This document shows, in pieces, positions 1 to 8,109 of a stretch of 41,295 nucleotides of DNA. The notes below the pieces were generated by a model. The model worked only from the letters and a program-made list of their open reading frames with translations, was not told the DNA's origin and ran no database searches. Source of the DNA: Candidatus Rokuibacteriota bacterium (lineage in GTDB: Bacteria > Methylomirabilota > Methylomirabilia > Rokubacteriales > CSP1-6). Positions within the stretch are counted from its first letter, which is position 1, and each line of letters begins with the position of its first letter. The position numbers and the translations under genes are program-made. The stretch is from the NCBI GenBank assembly GCA_003220495.1, contig QHSP01000104.1, positions 1 through 41,295 on the forward strand, given 5' to 3'.

Positions 1-2
1 AG

Positions 3-581
3 ATCTACGATCGCTTTCCGTTCCCGCCGGGCGGTCGACCGATCAGCACCGATGCCTACGAGCTGATCCTGAACAACACGTGGCGGCCCGCGCTCGCGAT
101 CACCGGCGCCGCCGGGCTTCCGTTGCCCGCCGACGGGGGCAACGTGCTCCGCCCGAAGACATCGCTCAAGCTCTCGCTCCGGCTGCCGCCGACGTGCGAG
201 GCCGGCCGCGCGGTACGCCGGCTCAAGGAGATCCTCGAGGCCGATCCGCCCTACGGCGCGCGCGTCACCCTCGACACCTATGGCGACGCCGGCAACGGCT
301 GGAACGCGCCGGCGACGGATCCGAAGCTCCTCGAGTCGATCCATCGCGCGTCGGCCAGCTATTTCGGCAAGCCCGCGATGTTCGCGGGCCTCGGGGGCTC
401 GATTCCGTTCATGAGCATGCTCGGCGAGCGCTTCCCGCAGGCTCAGTTCCTCATCACCGGGGCGATGGGCCCGGGCTCGAACGCCCACGGACCGAACGAG
501 TTCCTTCACTTGCCGACCGGCGCCAAGGTGACCGCGTGCGTCGCGCAGGTCATCGCCGACCACACGGGGAGAGCGAAATGA
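3..581 (+). CDS. M20-family metallopeptidase, C-terminal part (5' end outside window)
   Basis: The frame is open from the first bases of the window and ends at TGA 579-581, giving the last 192 residues of a longer protein. The sequence matches the C-terminal half of M20 dinuclear zinc peptidases (carboxypeptidase/dipeptidase group). It has the strand NTWRPALAITG, then an RPKTSLKLSLRLPPT stretch typical of the lid domain of this group, and near the end the segment SNAHGPNEFLHLP, where the conserved His and Glu of the last metal-binding region sit. The N-terminal catalytic domain with the other zinc ligands lies upstream and cannot be seen. The stop overlaps the next gene's start (ATGA), so the two are translationally coupled. 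M20 enzymes hydrolyse peptide, acyl-amino acid or carbamoyl bonds; the substrate is not evident. The family call is firm. Confidence 0.85.
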   Translation: MYDRFPFPPGGRPISTDAYELILNNTWRPALAITGAAGLPLPADGGNVLRPKTSLKLSLRLPPTCEAGRAVRRLKEILEADPPYGARVTLDTYGDAGNGWNAPATDPKLLESIHRASASYFGKPAMFAGLGGSIPFMSMLGERFPQAQFLITGAMGPGSNAHGPNEFLHLPTGAKVTACVAQVIADHTGRAK

Positions 582-1696
582 AAGCCGGCTTCCGTGTCCT
601 CGACAGCGATCTTCACGTGATCGAGCCCTCGGACCTCTACGATCACTATCTCGACCCGGCCTTTCGCGATCGCACGCCCCGCCCCACCGCCACGCGCGGC
701 GCCTACACGAGCCAGTGGACGGTCGGCGACTTCACGTTCCCGCGGCCGCTCGGCCGCGGGCGGGTCGACGCCGAGAAGCGCGCCGCCACCGTGCTGAAAG
801 ACTACGCCGCCGCGCGCTTCGATTCGGTCTCGCAGCAGCGCGCGATGGACGTCGAGGGGCTCGACGTGGCCGTGCTCTTCCGCACCCTGCCCGTCGTGTG
901 CGTCGACGCGTTCGAGCCCGCGTTCGCGATCGCGCTGTGCCGGGCGTGGAACGACTGGGCGGCGGATTTCCGAAAGCCGGCGCCCGCGCGGATGCAGGCC
1001 GCGGCGCTCGTGACCTTGCACGACGCGACCCTGGCGGCGAGCGAGCTCCGGCGGTCCGTCAAGGAGCTCGGCTTCGTCGCGGCCCAGATGATGCCGAATC
1101 CGGTGAACGGCGTGAACCTGCACGACCCGGCGATGGATCCGCTCTGGGCCGAGGCCGAGCGCCTGGGCGTGCCGATCTGCTTTCATCCGGCGCCGAACAA
1201 CTACTCCGACACGCACTTCGTCAACCGCTACCTCACGGCGCCGAGTACGACCATCGCCGGCGGGCTCAACAATCCAATCGAACTGATGGCCGCCGTCGCC
1301 TCGATGACGGCCGGCGGCGTCCTCGAGCGCTTCCCGCGCCTGCGCGTCGCGTTCCTCGAGGGCAACTGCAGCTGGCTGCCGTGGCTCCTCTGGCGGCTCG
1401 ACGAATACTGGGAGATGGCGAAGAGCGGCGAGACGACGAGGCTGCAGGCGCCGCCCAGCGAGTACTTCAAGCGCCAGTGCTTCATCAGCGTCGATCCCGA
1501 CGAGGATCAGGTGGAGTGGGTGATCCAGCGACTCGGCGACGACACGCTCGTCTTCTCGACGGACTATCCGCACTCGGACTCGCACTTTCCCGAGGCGACC
1601 AACATCTTCCTCAAGCTCCCGCTCTCTGACACGAGCAAGCGGAAGATCCTCTGGGACAACTGCGCCCGGCTCTACAACATCCCAGGGGCGGCGTGA
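578..1696 (+). CDS. Amidohydrolase-family metal-dependent hydrolase (amidohydrolase_2 type)
   Basis: A 372-residue TIM-barrel hydrolase or decarboxylase of the amidohydrolase_2 group (relatives include ACMSD and gamma-resorcylate decarboxylase). It starts at ATG 578, which overlaps the stop of the M20 gene. An upstream in-frame extension exists but lies inside that gene and is not used. Visible signatures are VLDSDLHVIEP at residues 8-18, where D-x-H replaces the usual HxH on strand 1; FHPAPNN near residue 208, giving the barrel His; a Glu in FLEGNCSWLPW; and FSTDYPHSD, giving the terminal catalytic Asp. In this group the Asp polarises a metal-bound water or assists decarboxylation. Pairing with a peptidase suggests degradation of an amide or aromatic acid, but the substrate is unknown. 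Confidence 0.88.
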   Translation: MKAGFRVLDSDLHVIEPSDLYDHYLDPAFRDRTPRPTATRGAYTSQWTVGDFTFPRPLGRGRVDAEKRAATVLKDYAAARFDSVSQQRAMDVEGLDVAVLFRTLPVVCVDAFEPAFAIALCRAWNDWAADFRKPAPARMQAAALVTLHDATLAASELRRSVKELGFVAAQMMPNPVNGVNLHDPAMDPLWAEAERLGVPICFHPAPNNYSDTHFVNRYLTAPSTTIAGGLNNPIELMAAVASMTAGGVLERFPRLRVAFLEGNCSWLPWLLWRLDEYWEMAKSGETTRLQAPPSEYFKRQCFISVDPDEDQVEWVIQRLGDDTLVFSTDYPHSDSHFPEATNIFLKLPLSDTSKRKILWDNCARLYNIPGAA

Positions 1697-1709
1697 CGCC
1701 CGCGCGGTA

Positions 1710-3053
1710 GTGCTCGGCGCGGCGGTCGGCGCCCAGGTCGCGAGCGCCGCGGCCGGCTCGGACTCCGCCGTCGGGAGCGGCGCGGAGGAGATCACACTCC
1801 GGCTGCTCTACCAGCTCATCGTGATCCTCCTCGCGACACGGCTCGTGACCTCGATCGTGCGCCGGCTCGGCCAGACCGATGTGTCCGGTGAGATCCTCGC
1901 CGGCGTGCTCCTGGGGCCGAGCCTGCTCGGAGCGCTCTTCCCGGACTTCATGCACGCCCTGTTTCCCGCCTCGACCGCCACCATCTTCACGGGCCTGGCC
2001 CAGGTCGGTCTCATCTTCCTGATGTTCCAGATCGGCCTCGAGTTCGAGTTCCAGCGGCATCTGGGCGGAAACCACCGGTCGATCGTCCTCATCAGCCTGA
2101 TCGGACTCGCGGCCCCCTTCGCGATGGGCTATCTCTCGGCGCCGTGGTTCCACGCGCGGCTATCGGAGCCCGTGCCGCTGTTCGGCTTCCAGCTCTTCTT
2201 CGCTGTCGCGATGTCGATCACCGCGATCCCCGTACTCGGCCGCATCTTCATGGAGCTCCGTCTCTCGCACACGCGGACGGCCGCCCTCACGATCGGCGCC
2301 GCAGCGATCGACGACGTGTCGGGATGGATCATCCTCGGCGCGATTTCACTGCTCGTGAAGGGCGCCTTCAGCTGGGGCTGGATCGTCCCGCGGGTCGCGG
2401 GCCTGGCCGCGTACGTGGCCCTGGTCTTCTTCGTGATCCGCAAGCCGCTTCGGCGCGCCGTCGCGAGCCACCTCGCTCGGTACGGCGGGATGCGGTTGAC
2501 GTCCATCCCCTACATCGTGATCCTGCTCTTCGCTTCCGCGGCGATCACGAGCAACCTCGGGGTCTTCGCGATCATCGGGGGGTTCGTGATCGGCGTGGCG
2601 CTCCACGACGATCGGCAATTCGTCGAGGAGTGGAAGCGCCGGATCTCGCCGATCGTCTGGGTGTTCTTCCTGCCGATCTTCTTCGCCTATACCGGGCTGC
2701 GCACCGACATCGGCGCGATCCAGGGCTGGCCGGGCCTGGTCACGCTGCTGCTGGTCCTCGCCGTGGCCTTCCTCAGCAAATTCGGTGGCGCCTACGTGAT
2801 CGGCCGGCTCGTCGGCGAGGGACATCGAAGCGCCCTCACGATCGGGGTCTGCATGAACACACGGGGGCTGATGGAGCTGATCGTGCTCAACATCGGCAAG
2901 GACCTGGGGCTTCTGCCGACGGACGTCTTCTCGATGCTCGTGATCATGGCGTTGGTGAGCACCTTCATCGCCACGCCGCTCATTCGGTGGCTGATGAAGG
3001 GCCAGGAGTGCCGGGCGACGCCGTTGGGGGAGCCGGCCGCCGCGAGGGGGTAG
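1710..3053 (+). CDS. Cation:proton antiporter, CPA2 (KefB/NapA-like) family
   Basis: A 447-residue integral membrane protein with about 12 hydrophobic segments. I take GTG 1710 as the start, 13 nt after the amidohydrolase stop; this leaves a small Ala/Gly/Ser-rich lead that could be the rest of a signal-like N-terminus. CPA2 hallmarks are present: VSGEILAGVLLGPSLLG in the first core helices, AIDDVSGWIIL carrying the paired Asp residues that bind the cation, GVFAIIGGFVIGVAL, and MNTRGLMELIVLNIG with the conserved Arg-Gly-x-x-Glu. There is no C-terminal TrkA-N or TrkA-C nucleotide-binding domain, unlike KefB/KefC, so it resembles short NapA/GerN-type Na+ or K+/H+ antiporters. It is probably cotranscribed with the upstream hydrolases. 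Ion specificity cannot be read from sequence. Confidence 0.9.
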   Translation: MLGAAVGAQVASAAAGSDSAVGSGAEEITLRLLYQLIVILLATRLVTSIVRRLGQTDVSGEILAGVLLGPSLLGALFPDFMHALFPASTATIFTGLAQVGLIFLMFQIGLEFEFQRHLGGNHRSIVLISLIGLAAPFAMGYLSAPWFHARLSEPVPLFGFQLFFAVAMSITAIPVLGRIFMELRLSHTRTAALTIGAAAIDDVSGWIILGAISLLVKGAFSWGWIVPRVAGLAAYVALVFFVIRKPLRRAVASHLARYGGMRLTSIPYIVILLFASAAITSNLGVFAIIGGFVIGVALHDDRQFVEEWKRRISPIVWVFFLPIFFAYTGLRTDIGAIQGWPGLVTLLLVLAVAFLSKFGGAYVIGRLVGEGHRSALTIGVCMNTRGLMELIVLNIGKDLGLLPTDVFSMLVIMALVSTFIATPLIRWLMKGQECRATPLGEPAAARG

Positions 3054-3054
3054 G

Positions 3055-3594
3055 CTAGGAGAGGTCCCTTCGCTTCCTCGCTTTCCACGCGACACGGTCG
3101 ATGGCGTACCACACGACCGGAACTTCGGGATTCATCCAGTAACGCGTGCCTCGGTACGTGAGCCCCGCCTTTTCCATCACACGGCGAGCGGCGGTGTGCG
3201 CGGCGGCTGTGACACTGATGATGCGCTCGAGGCCGTGCTGCTCAAAGCCGAAGTCGAGCGCCGCCACGGCTCCTTCGGTGGCGAGGCCTTGGCCCCACCA
3301 CGCCTTGTGAAGCTCGAACCCTACCTCGATCTTGTCGGCTTCCGGCCAGTCATCGAGCTCATCGAGACCGAGCCGGCCGATCCAGCAGCCGGTGGCCTTC
3401 TCGACAGCCGCCCACGGGCCGAACCCGTTCACTCGCCATTGTCGCAAGCTGCTTTTGGCGAACCCGGCGATTCGGTCTGGAGGCATATGTCGGCCACCCC
3501 TGACGGCCGAGTCGCTCAAAAGGCGCTGAAGCTCGACGCCATCGTCTTCACGCCAGGGACGCAAGAGAAGCCGAGCCGTCTCAACCCTCATCAT
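3055..3594 (-). CDS. GNAT N-acetyltransferase, RimJ/RimL-like
   Basis: A 179-residue acetyltransferase. The opening TARLLLRPWREDD is the standard first strand of the RimJ/RimL branch. The segment KAWWGQGLATEGAVAALDFGFE is motif A, whose Q/G-x-G-x-A/G loop binds the acetyl-CoA pyrophosphate. TAAAHTAARRVMEKAGL is the C-terminal motif B helix. Two ATG codons occur at the start (3594 and 3591); a GAGGAA Shine-Dalgarno runs into the first, so the second may be the true one. The gene ends 1 nt after the antiporter stop (convergent) and is divergent from the SnoaL-like gene. The substrate could be a ribosomal protein N-terminus, an amino acid or a small amine. Confidence 0.88.
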   Translation of the reverse strand: MMRVETARLLLRPWREDDGVELQRLLSDSAVRGGRHMPPDRIAGFAKSSLRQWRVNGFGPWAAVEKATGCWIGRLGLDELDDWPEADKIEVGFELHKAWWGQGLATEGAVAALDFGFEQHGLERIISVTAAAHTAARRVMEKAGLTYRGTRYWMNPEVPVVWYAIDRVAWKARKRRDLS

Positions 3595-3712
3595 TTCCTC
3601 GGTCTCTCATTCATGCATATCTATCCCGACCCGCGCCATTTCACAGCATTATCGGGTGTCGCTCATGGCACGGAAGAGGCACAATCATGCTGAATCAGAG
3701 AAAGGACAGGCA

Positions 3713-4153
3713 ATGACATCGCAACAGCTGGAGCATCTGTGGGCAGAACACCTCAAAGGGGAGTTCGAGAGCAAAGACGTCGAGGCGACGCTGGCCACCA
3801 TGGTCGACGATGCCTCCGTCAACCATATGCCTGTGAGCACCGGGGGCCGTGGAAAGCATGCGTTGCGAGCGTTCTATCGCGATGACTTCATCCCCTCATG
3901 GCCCGGCGATCTACAAACGACGCCCGTGAACCGTGTCGTCGGCGAGGGGCAACTCGTGGACGAGCTGCGCCTCACGTTCACGCACAGCAAGCCGATGCCG
4001 TGGCTCTTGCCGAACGTCCCGCCGACGCACAAGAAAATCGCCATGGATGTCGTGGTGGTGGTGCAGTTTCGCGGCGACAAGCTCGCTTGCGAGCGGATCT
4101 ACTGGGATCACGCCGCCGTCCTTCGACAGGCAGGTCTGCTGAAGGTGGAGTGA
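3713..4153 (+). CDS. SnoaL-like / nuclear transport factor 2-fold protein
   Basis: A 146-residue protein with the alpha+beta cone fold of the SnoaL/NTF2 group. The N-terminal helices with HLKGEFESKDVEATLATM, then ASVNHMPVSTGG and the long strand pair KIAMDVVVVVQFRGDKLACERIYWDHAAVLRQAGLL, are typical. The final YWDHAAVLRQAGLL matches SnoaL-like proteins near carboxymethylenebutenolidase/dienelactone hydrolase genes. I chose ATG 3713 because AAAGGA at 3701-3706 sits 6 nt upstream; the longer frame from 3656 has no such site. These proteins are polyketide-cyclase-like isomerases or dehydratases, or non-catalytic binding proteins. The leader between 3595 and 3712 looks more AT-rich than its surroundings and should hold the divergent promoters, though I found no clear consensus pair. 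Confidence 0.8.
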   Translation: MTSQQLEHLWAEHLKGEFESKDVEATLATMVDDASVNHMPVSTGGRGKHALRAFYRDDFIPSWPGDLQTTPVNRVVGEGQLVDELRLTFTHSKPMPWLLPNVPPTHKKIAMDVVVVVQFRGDKLACERIYWDHAAVLRQAGLLKVE

Positions 4154-4178
4154 GGACGGCGCGCCGCGTCCGACGGCT

Positions 4179-6147
4179 CTACGCGATCGCGCGGCGCTTG
4201 TTGCGGACGTAGTCGACCAGAATGTACTCGCCGAGGCGATCGGGGCTCGCGAAGAACGCGCGGCCCTTGTTGATGCGGGCCAGCTGCTCGATGAACTGCG
4301 TCAGCATCCGGCTCTGCTCGAGCATGAACGTGTTGATGGTGATCCCCTCGCGCGTGCAGCGCTGGACCTCCTTCAACGTCTCCTCGAACGTGCGCCGGGT
4401 GGGCGGGTAGGAGAAGTCGGCTTCGCCGCCTTCCATGTGGGCGGTCGGCTCGCCGTCGGTGATCATGATGATCTGCTTGTTGCCGCCCTTCTGCCGCCCC
4501 AGAAGCCGCCGCGAGAGCTGGAAGCCGTGGTGCATGTTGGTGCCGATGTTCCACTCGCTCCACGCGAGCTTCGGAAGGTCTTCGGCCTTGAACTCTTTCG
4601 CGTAGAGGGAGAACCCGAGGATGTACAGGCTGTCGCGCGGGAACTGGCCGCGGATCAGCGCGGTCAGCGCGAGCGCGACCTTCTTGGCCGGCAGGAAGTA
4701 ACCGTTGTTGATCATCGAGCGGCTCATGTCGAGCATCACGACCGTCGAGGCCTGGGTCGAGAGCTCGGTCCGGATCACCTCGAAATCGTCCGGCGAGAGC
4801 CGCACAGGCGTGCCGGCGCCGTTGCGCTCGACCGCGTTCATCAGCGTCTTCTTGAGGTCGAGCAGGAAGGGATCGCCGAACTCGTAGCGCTTGGCCTCGT
4901 CGGTGGGATCACCGCCCGCGCCCCGGCGCTCGATGTTGTGCCGCCCGAAGCGGTCGCGCTTGAGGGTCGCGAAGATGTCCTTGAGCGCCTTGTCGCCAAG
5001 CTTGCGGATCGCGCGCGCGGTGAGCTCGAGCCGGTCGCCCTTGCGCTCGAGGTAGCCCGCCTCCTCCAGCTTCTTCGCGAGCTCCTTCAGCCGCTCGAGG
5101 TCTTGCGCCGACTCCTCGCCGAGCAGCTTCTCGACGTCGATCGGATCGATCTTGTCCAGATCGTCCGGCGACTGGACGCGGCGCAGCTGGCGCTCGAGCT
5201 CCTCCATCTGCTGGAGCTCGTCCATCAGCTTCATCGCCTCGCGCATCGTCACGTCGTCGTCGCCGCGGAAGTCGTAGCGCCGGCGGAACTCCTCGGTGAG
5301 GCCGAGCTGGTCGAGATGCATGGCGAGCTGGGCCATCTCGGCTTCCAGCCGCTCGTCCTTCATGAACAGGCTCGACATCATCTCCTGCAGCTGGCGGCGC
5401 TGCCCGGGCGACATGCTGTCCAGGAGCGACTGCAGCTGCCCGGCCTGGCGTCCGAGCTGCTCGAGCAGCTCGTCGAGGCTCTCGACGCCGGGGAAGTTCT
5501 GACCCCACTTCTGCTTGAACGCGTCGAAGTCGGGCTCGTCGCCCTCGGCGCGCTGGCGCAGCATCTGGTTGAGATCGCGCATCATCTCGCGAATGCGCTT
5601 GAGGTCGTCGGCGCTCATGTTCTGGAGCGACTGCTTCATCCCCTGCATGAACGGCTGCAGCATCTGCTGCTGCAGCTGTTGCATCAGCTCCTGGAACAGG
5701 CGCTCCGCTTCGGGGTCGGTGAAGTTGTAGTCCTGGAGCTGCTTGATCCGGCCGGCCGGATCGGGCGGGAGCTGATCGAGGGGCTCGAGCTTCTTGGCGC
5801 TCGAGCTTCTTGGCGCGCTCGCCCGCGTCGGGCACCTGCCGCTCGATGCCGGCGCGCTCGGTGCGGATGACCTCGTCGAGCTTCTTCTTGATGTCCTCGA
5901 GCGCCGAGCCCAGATCGTAACGGTCGAGCTGCTCCTGCCGCCGCTTCCGCAACCGGTCCATCAGATTCTGTAGGCCGGGTATCTGGGGCCCATGGGGGGT
6001 CTGAAGCCCTCGCTGGAACATGCGCCGGAGCGCGTTCCACAAGTCACCGTCGGACATGAGGTCGTCGGACATCGCCGCCAAGAGGTCGTCGGCGTCGAGG
6101 TCGGCGAGCTGCTGGCTGCCGTCCCAGCGCGAATAGCGGAAGAGCAT
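4179..6147 (-). CDS. VWA-domain protein, partner of a MoxR/ChlI-type AAA+ ATPase; frameshifted by a tandem duplication
   Basis: The gene reads in two frames. Residues 1 to about 117 (MLFRYSRWDGSQQ to GERAKKLE) start at ATG 6147. The rest (LDQLPPDPAGRIKQL onward, ending YVRNKRRAIA) is in another frame down to TAG 4179. The break falls in a 16-bp tandem duplication at 5783-5814. Removing one copy restores exactly 651 codons, a 650-residue protein. It has a long charged helical middle, then a VWA domain with the MIDAS motif LDMSRSM (Asp near intact residue 468), an IIMITDGEP strand and a YILVDYVRNKR C-terminus. VWA proteins of this kind pair with MoxR/magnesium-chelatase-like ATPases such as the one at 8110-9501 to insert metals or remodel proteins. 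As written, the gene yields a truncated N-terminus or a restart product such as ATG 5684. It is either a recent pseudogene or an assembly error. Confidence 0.85.
5783..5816. repeat. 16-bp perfect tandem duplication inside the VWA gene
   Basis: The unit GCTCGAGCTTCTTGGC occurs twice back to back (5783-5798 and 5799-5814), and the period holds two bases further. On the coding strand it encodes AKKLE twice, in different frames, because 16 is not a multiple of 3. It is the sole cause of the frame break in the VWA gene. Confidence 0.95.
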
Positions 6148-6154
6148 GGACGTG

Positions 6155-6184
6155 ATTATAGGGCCGTTGGTTGTCGTATGCTAA
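6155..6184 (-). promoter_or_regulatory. Putative leaderless sigma-70-type promoter of the VWA gene
   Basis: On the minus strand a perfect TATAAT (6160-6155) lies 7 nt before the VWA ATG at 6147. TTAGCA (6184-6179) lies 18 nt further upstream as a 4/6 match to TTGACA. With the start point about 7 nt after the -10, the mRNA would begin at or next to the ATG, so it would be leaderless. The -35 element overlaps the start of the divergent aminotransferase gene. A perfect -10 hexamer in such GC-rich DNA is unlikely to be noise, but no experiment supports it. Confidence 0.5.
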
Positions 6185-7407
6185 CCGTCATGACCACTCC
6201 GACCCCGACCGCCCGCTTCGAAGATCTCCTGTCGACCCGCGCCCGCATCGGATGGGGCGGGTCCGTCACGACCGCCCGGCCCGTCCCGAAACCATTCTAC
6301 GAGTTCGGGGGCGGCTTCCCCGACCCGGCCTCGTTCCCGTACGACGGCATGGTCGAGGCCACGCGGAAGATGATGGACGCCGAGGGCGCCGAGGCCCTCA
6401 CCTACGGCGACCCGCAGGGCTATCACGGGCTTCGCGAGCTGATCTGCCACAAGTACAAGTTCTACGAGAATCTCGCGGTGACCCCGGAGAACATCTTCAT
6501 CGCCAACGGGTCGGGCGCCGCGCTCTCGCTGGCGTTCAGCGCCTTCGTCGACCCGGGCGATCCGATGATCATCGAGGCGCCGACGTTCTCGGGCTCGCTC
6601 AACAATATTCGCCGGCACGGCCCCGAGATCTTCGGCGTCCCGGTCGACGCCGACGGCATGGTCATCAGCGCGGTCCGTGAGAGCCTCGAGAAGATCAAAA
6701 AATCCGGCCGCCGGTGCAAGCTGATCTACACGATCGTGAACTTCCAGAACCCGGCGGGACCCGATCTGTCGATCGGGCGACGCCAGGAGCTGATCGAGCT
6801 GGCCGAGGAATACGACACCATCATCCTCGAAGACGACGCTTACAACGAGCTCAGGTTCGAGGGCGACTCGAAGCCACCGGTCTACGCGCTCGATCGCACC
6901 GGGCGCGTCATCCGGGCGGGCACGCTCTCGAAGATCCTGGGCGCCGGGGTCCGGCTCGGCTGGCTCTGCGCGCCGCCGGCGATGCTGCCGGCGTTCCAGG
7001 GCTTCAACTTCGGCGGCGGCGTCAACCCGTTCATGTCGCGCGTGGCGACCTACTTCCTCCGGGACCACATGGAAGCGCACGTCAAGGTGCTGGTGGGCGT
7101 CTATCGCGCCAAGCGCGACGCGATGCTCCGCGGTCTCTGGGAAGCGCTCGAGGGCACCGACGTCGAGATCAGCCGGCCGCAGGGCGGGTTCTTCATCTGG
7201 ATCAAGCTGCCGTCGGCCACCAACGTGGCCAAGCTCGAAGAGCTGGCGCTGGAGGCGCGCGTGCAGTACACGCCCGGCCGCGCGTTCTTCGCCGGCAAGG
7301 GCGGCGAGCGTCACATCCGCCTGGCGTTCAGCTACGAGCAGCCGGACAAGTGCTACGAGGGAAGCCGCGTCCTGGCCAAGGCGATCCTCGCCGCATCACG
7401 CTCGTAG
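6178..7407 (+). CDS. PLP-dependent aminotransferase, class I/II fold (LysN/MocR-domain-like)
   Basis: A 409-residue fold-type I aminotransferase. Visible landmarks are YGDPQGYHGLRELI near the N-terminus, NGSGAALSLAFSAFVDPGD, NFQNPAGPDLS (Asn contacting the cofactor), ILEDDAYNELRFEG (Asp pairing with the pyridine nitrogen), and GTLSKILGAGVRLGW with the Schiff-base Lys at about residue 252. The C-terminal FSYEQPDKCYEGSRVLA completes the small domain. This pattern matches 2-aminoadipate, valine or aromatic aminotransferases and the enzymatic half of MocR regulators; no DNA-binding domain is fused here. ATG 6178 is taken as the start, and ATG 6190 is an alternative. The gene is divergent from the VWA gene, with only 30 bp between starts. 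The amino donor is not predictable. Confidence 0.9.
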   Translation: MLTVMTTPTPTARFEDLLSTRARIGWGGSVTTARPVPKPFYEFGGGFPDPASFPYDGMVEATRKMMDAEGAEALTYGDPQGYHGLRELICHKYKFYENLAVTPENIFIANGSGAALSLAFSAFVDPGDPMIIEAPTFSGSLNNIRRHGPEIFGVPVDADGMVISAVRESLEKIKKSGRRCKLIYTIVNFQNPAGPDLSIGRRQELIELAEEYDTIILEDDAYNELRFEGDSKPPVYALDRTGRVIRAGTLSKILGAGVRLGWLCAPPAMLPAFQGFNFGGGVNPFMSRVATYFLRDHMEAHVKVLVGVYRAKRDAMLRGLWEALEGTDVEISRPQGGFFIWIKLPSATNVAKLEELALEARVQYTPGRAFFAGKGGERHIRLAFSYEQPDKCYEGSRVLAKAILAASRS

Positions 7408-7424
7408 CTCGCCCGCGCCCCGCC

Positions 7425-8018
7425 TTACTTCTGACCGACTTCCTGATAGTCGACGTTGCTGACGACGCCGCGCTCGTCGTACGTCACGACCAGGTGCTTC
7501 TGGTAGAACTTCACGTTGAAGGGGCCGCCTCGGGTCTCCGCATATAGGTAGACGTCGGCTTGCCTGGTCTGATCCGGGATCAGGGGATACGCGTACTTCC
7601 CGCCCGGACGTCCGATCAGTCGAAGAACCTCGTCGCGGGTCGATACTCCCTTCTTGATCTCCGGCACCTTCGCGCCGTCGAAATTCGTCTGGTCGTCTCT
7701 CCACGAGCTCGCGAAGTCGTATCCCGCGAGCTTGTCGTCCAGAAAATAGAAGCCCTGGCCTCGCGTCGGGACGACGCCGTCTCGCACCGGCGCCCCGGTG
7801 GTGGTCGCGAAGGCGTAGCTCAGGGTCTTGAGCTGCTTGCCGTTCTTGGTGGCGGTTCCTTCGCGGTAGGGAGTGCCCAGCCGCTGCAGAATGTCCTGAC
7901 GAGTGGTCTGGCCCAGCACGAGGGCGTCCTCGGACTGCTTGGCGAAATCGGATCCGGCACATCCGGCGGCAACGAGCGAGAGCGCCAGCGCCAGGTATCC
8001 CGTGAGACGTGACGTCAT
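7425..8018 (-). CDS. Lipoprotein with SmpA/OmlA (BamE)-like repeats
   Basis: A 197-residue predicted lipoprotein. The signal segment MTSRLTGYLALALSLVAAGC ends in a lipobox with Cys20, the site of lipidation after signal peptidase II cleavage. The start is set at ATG 8018 because AGGGGG (8030-8025) is 6 nt upstream; the upstream in-frame ATGs at 8042 and 8024 do not fit that site. The mature part holds two BamE-like units with the typical start LVLGQTTRQDILQRLGTPYREG and then VSTRDEVLRLIGRPGGKYAYPL. BamE-fold proteins sit on the inner face of the outer membrane or in the periplasm. The gene is convergent with the aminotransferase and lies between the VWA and AAA+ genes. Any role with them is inference. 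Confidence 0.8.
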   Translation of the reverse strand: MTSRLTGYLALALSLVAAGCAGSDFAKQSEDALVLGQTTRQDILQRLGTPYREGTATKNGKQLKTLSYAFATTTGAPVRDGVVPTRGQGFYFLDDKLAGYDFASSWRDDQTNFDGAKVPEIKKGVSTRDEVLRLIGRPGGKYAYPLIPDQTRQADVYLYAETRGGPFNVKFYQKHLVVTYDERGVVSNVDYQEVGQK

Positions 8019-8109
8019 GGTCATCCCCCTGGTCAGGAACATCGGGCGACCGTTGCCGCGCGCGTCACTGCGTCTCTCGAGCGTACGACGGCCGCCGCCG
8101 CGGGGAGGC

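Noticed and set aside
506-1795. Long open frame on the minus strand (429 codons) opposite the amidohydrolase
   Set aside because: It is antisense to a gene with clear motifs. Its composition is the Arg/Glu/His-rich type produced by GC-rich antisense frames, and it shows no family similarity.
4437-5870. Plus-strand frame of 477 codons opposite the VWA gene
   Set aside because: It reads as Leu/Glu/Arg/His-rich nonsense and is explained by the codon bias of the real minus-strand gene.
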